This document shows positions 1-7,202 of a DNA stretch of 42,787 nt, one piece after another (the stretch's first letter is position 1; each line of letters begins with the position of its first letter). Below the pieces are notes generated by a model, which worked only from the letters and a program-made list of their open reading frames with translations, ran no database searches and was not told the DNA's origin. Location of the stretch: NCBI GenBank assembly GCA_964372125.1, contig CAYJPL010000017.1:1-42787 (forward strand), in the 5' to 3' direction. Source of the DNA: Tannockella sp964372125 (GTDB lineage Bacteria > Bacillota_I > Bacilli_A > Erysipelotrichales > Coprobacillaceae). The translations under genes were made by a program, and so were the position numbers.

Positions 1-245
1 ACCATGATAGAATAGGACGTAATGCAAAAATAGCAGATAGCTTCCGTGAATTTGTAGAAAAGTGTGTAAGTAAAAGAGTCGAAAAACCTAATACTGTCGA
101 AGAGGATGTTGCAATATTTTTAGCTAAGGGAAGAACGCAGGAATGGATTAATATTAATTTACCTTTCTGGGAAAAACAATATATTGAAATAATGCATGAT
201 AGAGAAACACAGGAACAAGTAAGCTTAGAGTGGGAGGAAAAATAA
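1..245 (+). CDS. SMI1/KNR4 (SUKH) family immunity protein, C-terminal part only
   Basis: The window opens inside this gene; codons are in frame from base 3 and end with TAA at 243-245. The remaining 80 residues run from HDRIGRNAKIADSFREFVEK to a tail ending QVSLEWEEK. They match the C-terminal parts of the two complete SUKH genes at 5656 and 6241, with a divergent stretch in the middle (KRVEKPNTVEEDVAIFLAKG). SUKH proteins are cytoplasmic immunity proteins that bind and neutralise polymorphic or contact-dependent toxins, often nucleases. The stop overlaps the next ATG by one base, so the genes are translationally coupled. This is the 5' gene of a cassette that recurs at 6241-8132. The N-terminal half lies outside the window. 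Confidence 0.85.
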   Translation, partial: HDRIGRNAKIADSFREFVEKCVSKRVEKPNTVEEDVAIFLAKGRTQEWININLPFWEKQYIEIMHDRETQEQVSLEWEEK

Positions 246-601
246 TGTTTTTTAATAAAAAGAGTAATCCCAAAGGTGCATTTGTAGTATCGAAAAACAT
301 ACTAAAAAATATACCTGTAAAATTTAGTTTCAAGAAAAGTACAAGTAATAAAAACTTAAATGGATGGACCCTGTTTTCAGCAGAAGATGAAAATATAGAA
401 GGATACATACAAGATGAAAGTAATTATGTATTTTTAGATTTTGAAACCGTATATGAATTTCTACCTATGACAGAAGTACTAGTAGAATTACCTGATGGTA
501 CAGATTATGGATGGATATACAATGATAATAATGAATTTGAAGCATTTTATGATTTAAAACAAAATAAAGTAGTAACAGTAGAAGAGTTAAAAACAAAATA
601 A
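245..601 (+). CDS. Imm33-like (DUF2185-type) probable immunity protein, copy 1
   Basis: A 118-residue protein starting at the ATG that shares its A with the TAA of the SUKH gene. GGGAGG at 232-237 is a good Shine-Dalgarno site, so the in-frame GTG at 230 is rejected. The order GAFVVSKNILK, GWTLFSAEDE, YVFLDFETVYEF resembles the DUF2185/Imm33-like family, where a SK(x)n segment is followed by GW(R/T)xFSxxDE and an N-or-D-rich block. That family is associated with toxin-immunity loci; the exact partner is unknown. The copy at 6825 differs at only three residues (K6N, a F/Y and a T/I change near residues 27-33). The family call rests on remembered motif pattern, not a search. Confidence 0.7.
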   Translation: MFFNKKSNPKGAFVVSKNILKNIPVKFSFKKSTSNKNLNGWTLFSAEDENIEGYIQDESNYVFLDFETVYEFLPMTEVLVELPDGTDYGWIYNDNNEFEAFYDLKQNKVVTVEELKTK

Positions 602-622
602 GTATAAAATGGGAGAGACAAA

Positions 623-1549
623 ATGGATTTGAAATTTAGAAAAGTATTAGAGAATATTGATTTTTTAAATAAATATGGAAAGTTATCAAAAAAATATGAT
701 AATGTAAGAACACCTGATAGAGATAGGTTATTAAGACCAGATGGAATAGAAGTTTGTGATATTTTTGAAGATATGGGATATGATTTAAAATTTAGTAAGG
801 GTGTTGATAAATTTGCCTACTTTGATGAACAACATGGTGACTATGATTTTTCTTTTCGATTTAACTTATCGTATGGTACAGTAGAAACTATCTTTGTGAT
901 ATCTGAAAAAGATAAAATGTTAGTAAGAACACATCTTGGTTTTCTCTCAAAGTGTCTTGGGCTTGAAACACCAATTAGAAAACCAATATTTTCAAATTAT
1001 GACGACTTAAAAGAAATTTTTAAAACACTAGTAGGTATTTATCTTGATTGTAAAGAGGAATTAATAAGACTTGCAGGAGTTGAGTTTAAAGAGCCAGAAA
1101 AAGTATATAAAATAGGTATACCAGAACTTCCTATATTAGAACAGATAATTCCTATACCATATCATGAAATGGCTAATGAATTTACTAAAGATTTTAATGC
1201 AATGGATAATGCGGAATTTTGTAAAAAATACGATGCGTGTTGTAATCTTTGGATTCGCCCAGAAGATTTCATGGTTGCAAGGGAGCATCCAGATACTTTT
1301 GGGAAAGCTTTAGTAAGGTTTTTAGCAAATAAGAGATGCTTAATAAGATTTTCATCTACAGTCAAACTTCCACCAAATGAAATCAGAAATCATTGGGGTG
1401 AAGAAGTAGAAGTACAACCTGTTTATCTGTATATAGCTGATGGAACACGCTATTGTACAGAAAAACATTACTATACATTTATACCCAAAAGTGTAGACTT
1501 AGATAGTATCTTAGGAATAGAAATTGGTCGTCCTAAATATGATGAATAG
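623..1549 (+). CDS. Unrecognised 308-residue protein of immunity cassette, copy 1
   Basis: A complete soluble protein with no signal peptide or TM segment. The SD site GGGAGAG lies at 611-617, upstream of ATG 623. I do not recognise the family. It is acidic and rich in aromatic residues, with a proline-rich centre (GIPELPILEQIIPIPYHEM) and a conserved C-terminal block ending in SVDLDSILGIEIGRPKYDE. It follows the Imm33-like gene by 21 bases in both cassette copies, so it is probably a third immunity protein or an accessory of the same module (inference). Against the paralogue at 7203 it is identical over about the first 85 residues. Most changes then fall in two patches, near residues 101-121 and 194-257. 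Confidence 0.6.
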   Translation: MDLKFRKVLENIDFLNKYGKLSKKYDNVRTPDRDRLLRPDGIEVCDIFEDMGYDLKFSKGVDKFAYFDEQHGDYDFSFRFNLSYGTVETIFVISEKDKMLVRTHLGFLSKCLGLETPIRKPIFSNYDDLKEIFKTLVGIYLDCKEELIRLAGVEFKEPEKVYKIGIPELPILEQIIPIPYHEMANEFTKDFNAMDNAEFCKKYDACCNLWIRPEDFMVAREHPDTFGKALVRFLANKRCLIRFSSTVKLPPNEIRNHWGEEVEVQPVYLYIADGTRYCTEKHYYTFIPKSVDLDSILGIEIGRPKYDE

Positions 1550-1584
1550 ATAAATTTTTGTATATAAATTTTATCTAATTTTAA

Positions 1585-1665
1585 CAATGTGTACCTGAAA
1601 CTGTTGTGGATCAAATTAAAGTAGGAAACTATAAAAAGTACGATGTGTTTCCAAATAAAAAATAA
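1585..1665 (+). pseudogene. Possible C-terminal remnant of a lost toxin gene
   Basis: An open frame without a start codon encodes about 26 residues ending VGNYKKYDVFPNKK and stops at TAA 1663-1665, 16 bases before the next gene. It begins just where the sequence ceases to match the second cassette copy (shared up to the segment around 1581-1595). A short open tail directly in front of an immunity-like gene is what is left when a polymorphic toxin tip is deleted. The stretch is too short for homology, so this is tentative. Confidence 0.3.
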
Positions 1666-1681
1666 GAGGAGATAAAATAAA

Positions 1682-2041
1682 ATGGAAAAAATACATAGAG
1701 GAAATGGTTTTTATATAGTAGAAACAGAAGAGAAGATTGTTATGTCATTTATGACAGGAAGTCTTGTGGATCGCACAGTTTCGTATGAAATTTCACGAGA
1801 AAATATGATTAAAGCATTGAAGTCCGATAAAGATGCTAGAGAAGTAATGCATTTTGTTGCCTTCGGTAGGTGGCCTTTGACAGAGGAAGAAGAGTTAGAA
1901 GAAGATAAAAATTTCATGAGAAGATGCCCGGATTTGCTTATAAAAATACCAAAAAATCAAGAAATTTTTAAAGATGACCCTGAGGAACTTAAAATCTTGT
2001 TAGAACGAGGACAAAAAATGATAGATGAGGGTTTGGATTAA
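1682..2041 (+). CDS. Unrecognised small probable immunity protein
   Basis: A 119-residue acidic protein (MEKIHRGNGFYIVETEEK at the start, MIDEGLD at the end). It has no membrane segment and a Glu/Asp-rich stretch around residues 60-75 (LTEEEELEEDKN). The SD site AGAGGAG at 1665-1671 precedes ATG 1682. I do not recognise a family. Size, charge and position after a toxin-like tail (1585-1665) fit an immunity gene. A fragment similar to its ribosome site and first codons recurs at 8203-8245 with the ATG changed to ACG, so this gene was once part of more than one cassette copy. Confidence 0.55.
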   Translation: MEKIHRGNGFYIVETEEKIVMSFMTGSLVDRTVSYEISRENMIKALKSDKDAREVMHFVAFGRWPLTEEEELEEDKNFMRRCPDLLIKIPKNQEIFKDDPEELKILLERGQKMIDEGLD

Positions 2042-2105
2042 AAATATAATTACCTCAATTCATTGAAAGCTTTACTATGGATTATATATTTACAGAAACA
2101 TATAA

Positions 2106-2225
2106 AGAATACAAATGTATATAAATATAACAGATATAATGCTAAAAACACTGGAGTACACAACAACAATACACAATGAATTCAATGACACTGATGAACA
2201 ACAAGTGTCAAAGTTCTTAAAGTAA
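2106..2225 (+). pseudogene. Possible coding remnant before lipoprotein gene
   Basis: The 207 bases between the 119-codon gene and the lipoprotein gene contain an open frame without a convincing start. It ends NEFNDTDEQQVSKFLK then TAA. Composition resembles the C-terminus of a neighbouring accessory gene, but there is no ribosome site and no recognisable domain. I report it only as a likely relic; it could be noncoding. Confidence 0.2.
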
Positions 2226-2248
2226 TTCAATAGTTATAGGAGAAAAAT

Positions 2249-3064
2249 ATGAAAAAAACAAAATTATTTATAACTATCTTAGGGGTAGCTACTTTATTAA
2301 CAGGTTGTATGCCTAAAATAGATTTAGATCAAGAAAAAGAAGAAGAGATAGAAATCGTGCTAACAGAAAGACAAAAAGAAATTCTAAGTAATGAAGGGTT
2401 ACCAACAGAATATGATGAATTATCAATTGTAGAAGCATCAAATATAACATATATCGAAGAAATGTATACTTATCTAGATGAAAAGTATCCCGCAATAAAA
2501 TTTAACTTTCATGGATATATAAATGGCTCGACATTAGATAAACAAACATTAGTTGTATCACCAGAAGATGCAGACGAAGGACAATTTGTAGAAGTAGTTA
2601 AAGAAGATGATCAGTATGTAGATAATTATGAAGAATATTTGTTAACCGATGATGCCGAAGAGGCAATAACTACATACTTCAATACGAAGTATCCTGAACT
2701 AAAAATTAAGGTATATTGTGAAATTGATGACTTTAATGGGAATTTTGAGGATATTAGTAAAGATAATGTATTAACATATGCAAGTGTGCGCACCCGAATA
2801 TATGCACTTGAAAACAATGAAGTAGTAACTAATTTTGAACAAATAAACAAAGACTATATAACATGGTATGAAGATAGAGAGTGGTTAGGAAACATTGGGT
2901 CAACATCAGCAATGTATGTATATGTATCAGATATTTATGATAATATCCTACGTGACAACAAACCTGATCGTGATGATGCATATATATACTCAAGTCTAGG
3001 TATGTATTTTGATGAAAGAACATATTTAAATATTGTTGGAGAGCAGGTAACATTAAATGACTGA
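2249..3064 (+). CDS. Toxin-locus lipoprotein
   Basis: A 271-residue protein with a lipoprotein signal peptide: MKKTK, a hydrophobic core to about residue 18, then the lipobox LLTGC with the acylated Cys at 20. It should therefore be anchored on the outer face of the membrane. The mature part is strongly acidic (KIDLDQEKEEEIEI, several YVDNYEEYLL-like stretches) and has no family I can name. SD site AGGAG at 2238-2242. Its 3' end overlaps the start of the lipase-like toxin gene by eight bases, so both are made from one transcript. It could help export, anchor or chaperone the toxin, or protect the producer outside the membrane; all of these are inference. Confidence 0.7.
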   Translation: MKKTKLFITILGVATLLTGCMPKIDLDQEKEEEIEIVLTERQKEILSNEGLPTEYDELSIVEASNITYIEEMYTYLDEKYPAIKFNFHGYINGSTLDKQTLVVSPEDADEGQFVEVVKEDDQYVDNYEEYLLTDDAEEAITTYFNTKYPELKIKVYCEIDDFNGNFEDISKDNVLTYASVRTRIYALENNEVVTNFEQINKDYITWYEDREWLGNIGSTSAMYVYVSDIYDNILRDNKPDRDDAYIYSSLGMYFDERTYLNIVGEQVTLND

Positions 3065-4021
3065 TGAACAATTAATGTTGTTGGAACAACTTACATATTT
3101 GAATGAAAATGTGTATAATGCCGCTGGAATAAAACCAAAAAATAAGGCTGATAATGTAGAAAAATTATTAGAAGGATTCGATGAATCTGCATTAGAAAAA
3201 CTGGAGTCAGCACCGACAGATGTTTATCTAACAGAAGAAAACTCATATATCCAAGCTGCAGAATGGGCGGCAACAATACGGGCAATAAAAGCAGATGATG
3301 AGTTAACGATACTTTTAATTAAAAGTGGGGGTGAATATGAAAACAATGTATTTGCCACGGTATACCAAGACCCTGAAAAAGGAGCAGATAGTGCCATTGT
3401 TACTTTTCGTGGTACAGCTACACCAGAGGAATGGCATGATAATGCAAAAGGGTTATATATGAGTGATACGCCGATACAATAAGTGTGATTCTTACCAAAG
3501 TATAAATAACACCAGAGGTAAACATTACTACAATCCAAAAATTCAATGCTGATATAAAAGGTGAAGTTAAAAAAAGTATTTCTAAAACACTAAAAACAAA
3601 CCGTTATACTGATAAAGACATAGATAGCATTATAGATGATATTGGTTTAGTAATAAAGAAACATCCGTAAGACGAGCGTATGAATTGGAAGTTAAAAATC
3701 TAAGAAATTTAGGAGATGAACTTTTGCACCAGGGTTTAAAACTGGAAGAAACTGCAAAATTATTGCATCACATAAGGCGTAACTTAGATATTAAATATAA
3801 AGATTTAACACCAGAAGCTCCAAGAGAATATATTTATGTAGTTAATATTAATAGATATATTTGACTACTTTTTCAACTATTATAAATACGATAAGATAAC
3901 AGGAAAGAAAATAAGAACAGATAAAGAAGTATATGAGGCAACAATAGAATCGTCGACTAGACCAAATGGAGATATTGATAAATTATTAATAAATTTCCAA
4001 AATTGGTTGAAAAGCAAGTAA
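3057..4021 (+). pseudogene. Decayed polymorphic toxin with Mbeg1/DUF2974-type lipase-like N-terminus
   Basis: The first open piece, 3057-3482, gives 141 residues: MTDEQLMLLEQLTYLN at the start and IVTFRGTATPEEWHDNAKG near the end. This is the opening of the Mbeg1/DUF2974 lipase-like toxins of Bacillota. It stops at TAA 3480-3482, right after YMSDTPIQ, before the catalytic serine region. Coding then continues in pieces. One ends at TAA 3667-3669 (VNITTIQKFN to LVIKKHP). A shifted frame runs about 3661-3864 (RRAYELEVKNLRNLGDELL ... YKDLTPEAPREYIY). A third frame runs from about 3864 to TAA 4019-4021 (DYFFNYYKY ... NWLKSK). The last two pieces together resemble a C-terminal toxin tip seen in RHS/WapA-like toxins. 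Several frameshifts and a missing centre make it nonfunctional. Confidence 0.8.
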
Positions 4022-4036
4022 TAGGAGAGATGCAAT

Positions 4037-4423
4037 ATGGATAATAGTAAAATTTTAAAACACTGTGAAATTTTAGGGAAAATTTGCAAATATAATTTGG
4101 AAAATAACACTTATAAAATATTCGATAATTGTAAGGAAGTAAAGACAGAAGGTATTTTTACTTTAGATAATGGAAATTTGCTTTTTGTCAGCATTATTGA
4201 TAAGAATATTAACTTGGTAATAAATGAGCAAAGGTATAATCTAGAAAAACTAAATTTCGAATTTAAATTTGAATACTTAGCGTCTGGAAAAGGACATTTT
4301 AAATTCGTTGTTGATAATCATGAGTTATATAATACAATTTACAATGTGCCAGATTGTGTAAACTATTGGGAAAGTGAGGAAGATTTGGACTTTTTTCAAA
4401 TTATACTAAAATACAATAAATAA
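4037..4423 (+). CDS. Unrecognised probable immunity protein for the decayed toxin
   Basis: A 128-residue soluble protein (MDNSKILKHCEILGKICKYN ... DFFQIILKYNK) with SD site AGGAGAG at 4022-4028. It starts 15 bases after the last codon of the broken toxin tip, the standard place for the cognate immunity gene. It alternates short beta-like stretches and charged turns, with two N-terminal cysteines, and matches no family I recognise. The open frame is intact although its presumed toxin is destroyed, as expected for an orphan immunity gene kept against a neighbour's toxin or not yet decayed. Confidence 0.6.
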   Translation: MDNSKILKHCEILGKICKYNLENNTYKIFDNCKEVKTEGIFTLDNGNLLFVSIIDKNINLVINEQRYNLEKLNFEFKFEYLASGKGHFKFVVDNHELYNTIYNVPDCVNYWESEEDLDFFQIILKYNK

Positions 4424-4478
4424 TATATACACCTGATTTTGGCAAATATTCGTTTTTTTATAAGATGTTTGTTAATAA

Positions 4479-4823
4479 ATAAGCGTACAACATTCTAGTA
4501 GTAGATTAGATACTTTCCAAGATGATAGACTATTATGTACAACAGTATATGTAGATAATATCGTAATACCATATGGTAAAGGAATGCCAAGTAGTATAGG
4601 AGGCAAAGTGGCAGAACTAAAATCTCCATTTACTGGAAATGGGATGACAGCAGCAAGAAATGGGGTAATTGTATCAGAATACCATACTGCGGTAGTTGCT
4701 TTTAAAACAGCTCAGATGATTGATGTTTATCCAGATGGTAGTCAAAAATTGAAAGCTGTTTACGATGCGGATCAAGGAATATTTATTAAAGTTGAGGAGA
4801 TAGAAAATGAACACGCAAGGTAG
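4479..4823 (+). pseudogene. C-terminal fragment of a second polymorphic toxin (tail copy 1)
   Basis: Open from just after a stop at 4476-4478 and lacking a ribosome site. It encodes about 114 residues including VDNIVIPYGKGMPSSIGGK, ELKSPFTGNGMTAARNGV and KAVYDADQGIFIKVEEIENE, ending at TAG 4821-4823. The ATG at 4584 is internal, with no SD, so it is not a real start. The end overlaps the next gene's start by 17 bases in another frame. A second, frameshifted copy lies at 8268-8561. The shape suggests the far C-terminus of a large toxin whose body has been deleted. I do not recognise the domain. Confidence 0.6.
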
Positions 4824-5562
4824 ATACGGAATATATAAGGGGATATCATATGAGTTGAATATGAGTGGTGAAGAGAAATGGCGCTTGATTTCAAACGATG
4901 AAAATGACCTCGAAAACGGATTCAGATTTATAGTAAAAGATAGATATTTAAAAGATATAGAATTTAGTGATTTGTCATATTGTTTTCAAAAAGATACACA
5001 ATCATATTACAAAGATAGTTTGTTTGATACAACTGTAATTAGAGAAGGTGTGGCAATGATACTAGCACGTGGTGGAAGTGAATTGGTCAAAAAATACGGA
5101 ATGGATATGTATAAACGTACATTTTATTATAAAAGAGTTCCGTACTCTGATATTGAATATACTATTCAAACATGGATACCATACAAAAGGTATATAGATC
5201 AAGTAAGTAAATCAGTCGTAAAAAATGGGTTGATTGAATTAGAAGGAACAAGAGCGATATATAATGAACGAGAATATGGATATATTGAAGTATCTAAAGA
5301 TGAATGTTATATTGTATCGAATAATCCGATTGATATCTATAATGGATTTGATGAGTTTGAAGCAAATCGATATCGTAAACTCATTATGAAAGATACAGTA
5401 ACATTTATCTTTCATAAAAGCAGTATTGCTTATTATAAAGATAAGCAATACATTGTTAAAAGTATTACTGGTAATCAAATAAAGTTATATGACAATGATG
5501 AGGTACAAGAGGTTCATATATTAGATGTTGAAAAAATAGTAAGTACATGGAATCATGTATAA
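4807..5562 (+). CDS. Unrecognised 251-residue probable immunity protein
   Basis: A soluble protein starting MNTQGRYGIYKGISYELN, whose ATG lies inside the final codons of the toxin tail (17-base overlap). GAGGAG at 4794-4799 is the SD site. The second half reads like a repeated small beta domain: IYNEREYGYIEVSKDECYI and AYYKDKQYIVKSITGNQIKLY share a YxxxxYxxxxI pattern with the opening GIYKGISYELN. This could be a three-module beta-rich immunity fold (inference). The first seven codons are shared with the pseudogene at 8545; the rest is unrelated. No family recognised. Confidence 0.6.
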   Translation: MNTQGRYGIYKGISYELNMSGEEKWRLISNDENDLENGFRFIVKDRYLKDIEFSDLSYCFQKDTQSYYKDSLFDTTVIREGVAMILARGGSELVKKYGMDMYKRTFYYKRVPYSDIEYTIQTWIPYKRYIDQVSKSVVKNGLIELEGTRAIYNEREYGYIEVSKDECYIVSNNPIDIYNGFDEFEANRYRKLIMKDTVTFIFHKSSIAYYKDKQYIVKSITGNQIKLYDNDEVQEVHILDVEKIVSTWNHV

Positions 5563-5655
5563 TAGATTAAATGATTTTTTGGAGAGGTAATTCAAAAGAA
5601 TAATGTAAAATGAAAAACATAAGAATAAGTATTCATAGACTGGGAGGAAGAATAC

Positions 5656-6237
5656 ATGTTATCAATATGTAAATTTAAAACAGATGAAAGTCAAGATATA
5701 GAAAAGTTAGTTAAAGAATTTGAAGAAGAACAAGGGATTTCACTACCTTGTGACTATCGTAATTTTTTAATTAAATATAACGGAGGATATACTCCTAATA
5801 CAATGATTAAACAAAGGAATGTTTCTTGTTTTATTGGGATAGGTGATGTTGGTAGAACTTTTGATAGCCACAAAACAACAGAGTGGTATGACATCTTTAA
5901 AGAAAGAGGATATTTAGCGATTGCAGATACACCATCTGGTGATTATTTTATCATTGGGATCGAAGGAGAACAAAGAGGGAAAATATTCTTTAAATACCAT
6001 GATAGAATAGGACGTAATGCAAAAATAGCAGATAGCTTCCGTGAATTTGTGGAAAAGTGTGTAAGCGAAAAGGCTAAACTTCCAAAACCAGTAAATCAGA
6101 GTATAAAGAAATTTGAAGATTTAGGTAGAACACAAGAGTGGATTGATGCAATGATCCCTTTTTGGGAAAAACAATATGTCGAGATGATGCATGATAGAGA
6201 AACACAAGAACAAGTAAGCTTAGAGTGGGAGGAATAA
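5656..6237 (+). CDS. SMI1/KNR4 (SUKH) family immunity protein
   Basis: A 193-residue cytoplasmic protein with the SUKH hallmarks: a helix leading to SLPCDYRNFLIKYNGGYTP (residues about 30-48), then GDYFIIGIEGEQRGKIFFKYH (residues about 94-116), then a terminal helix. SD site GGGAGGAAG at 5641-5649. The family neutralises diverse toxins in contact-dependent and polymorphic systems. The first 372 bases are identical to the gene starting three bases after its stop. The last about 55 codons differ in the middle (KAKLPKPVNQSIKKFEDLG) but share a closing QEQVSLEWEE. It lacks the final Lys of the other copies and is followed by GAC-ATG rather than the one-base overlap. Confidence 0.88.
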   Translation: MLSICKFKTDESQDIEKLVKEFEEEQGISLPCDYRNFLIKYNGGYTPNTMIKQRNVSCFIGIGDVGRTFDSHKTTEWYDIFKERGYLAIADTPSGDYFIIGIEGEQRGKIFFKYHDRIGRNAKIADSFREFVEKCVSEKAKLPKPVNQSIKKFEDLGRTQEWIDAMIPFWEKQYVEMMHDRETQEQVSLEWEE

Positions 6238-6240
6238 GAC

Positions 6241-6825
6241 ATGTTATCAATATGTAAATTTAAAACAGATGAAAGTCAAGATATAGAAAAGTTAGTTAAA
6301 GAATTTGAAGAAGAACAAGGGATTTCACTACCTTGTGACTATCGTAATTTTTTAATTAAATATAACGGAGGATATACTCCTAATACAATGATTAAACAAA
6401 GGAATGTTTCTTGTTTTATTGGGATAGGTGATGTTGGTAGAACTTTTGATAGCCACAAAACAACAGAGTGGTATGACATCTTTAAAGAAAGAGGATATTT
6501 AGCGATTGCAGATACACCATCTGGTGATTATTTTATCATTGGGATCGAAGGAGAACAAAGAGGGAAAATATTCTTTAAATACCATGATAGAATAGGACGT
6601 AATGCAAAAATAGCGGATAGTTTCCGTGAATTTGTGGAAAAGTGTGTAAGTGAAAGAGCTGAAAAACCGTGTCCAGTAAAAGAGGATATTGCATACTTTG
6701 TAGAAAGGGGAAAACCACAAGAGTGGATTGATTCAATGGTTCCTTTCTGGGAAGAGCAATTTGAAAGAATGACAAGGAAAAGAAAAGCGCAAGAACAAGT
6801 AAGCTTAGAGTGGGAGGAAAAATAA
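6241..6825 (+). CDS. SMI1/KNR4 (SUKH) family immunity protein, tandem paralogue
   Basis: A 194-residue paralogue of the preceding gene, beginning three bases after its stop; GGGAGGAA at 6227-6234 serves as SD. The N-terminal about 137 residues equal those of the 5656 gene. The C-terminal stretch is changed (RAEKPCPVKEDIAYFVERG, and FERMTRKRKAQ in place of VEMMHDRETQ) before the common QVSLEWEEK end. It is the first gene of the second cassette copy; from base 6581 it aligns with base 1 of the window. TAA overlaps the Imm33-like ATG by one base. The near-perfect 5' identity points to recent duplication or gene conversion. Confidence 0.88.
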   Translation: MLSICKFKTDESQDIEKLVKEFEEEQGISLPCDYRNFLIKYNGGYTPNTMIKQRNVSCFIGIGDVGRTFDSHKTTEWYDIFKERGYLAIADTPSGDYFIIGIEGEQRGKIFFKYHDRIGRNAKIADSFREFVEKCVSERAEKPCPVKEDIAYFVERGKPQEWIDSMVPFWEEQFERMTRKRKAQEQVSLEWEEK

Positions 6826-7181
6826 TGTTTTTTAATAAAAATAGTAACCCAAAAGGAGCATTTGTAGTATCGAAAAACATACTAAAAAATATACCTGTAA
6901 AATATAGCTTCAAGAAAAGTATAAGTAATAAAAACTTAAATGGATGGACCCTGTTTTCAGCAGAAGATGAAAATATAGAAGGATACATACAAGATGAAAG
7001 TAATTATGTATTTTTAGATTTTGAAACCGTATATGAATTTCTACCTATGACAGAAGTACTAGTAGAATTACCTGATGGTACAGATTATGGATGGATATAC
7101 AATGATAATAATGAATTTGAAGCATTTTATGATTTAAAACAAAATAAAGTAGTAACAGTAGAAGAGTTAAAAACAAAATAA
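6825..7181 (+). CDS. Imm33-like (DUF2185-type) probable immunity protein, copy 2
   Basis: 118 residues from the ATG overlapping the SUKH stop. GGGAGG at 6812-6817 is the SD site, and the GTG at 6810 is too far upstream to be the start. It keeps the same GWTLFSAEDE and FLDFETVYEF blocks as the copy at 245. It differs there by only three residues, all in the first 35, and the remaining about 250 bases read as identical. This copy is in the same order and spacing as the first. The role is probable immunity protein, inferred from family resemblance and from the SUKH neighbour. Confidence 0.7.
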   Translation: MFFNKNSNPKGAFVVSKNILKNIPVKYSFKKSISNKNLNGWTLFSAEDENIEGYIQDESNYVFLDFETVYEFLPMTEVLVELPDGTDYGWIYNDNNEFEAFYDLKQNKVVTVEELKTK

Positions 7182-7202
7182 GTATAAAATGGGAGAGACA
7201 AA

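Noticed and set aside
230..244. GTG start for the Imm33-like gene
   Set aside because: The GTG is part of the GGGAGG ribosome site region; ATG 245 has proper spacing and couples to the upstream stop.
154..408. Minus-strand open frame, with a related longer one at 6575-6988
   Set aside because: It runs antisense to the Imm33-like gene. It recurs only because the cassette is duplicated. The hydrophobic product is a by-product of AT-rich codons, and there is no ribosome site.
4584..4823. Independent small gene starting at ATG 4584
   Set aside because: The frame is open well upstream and no SD precedes the ATG; it is the end of a deleted toxin gene.
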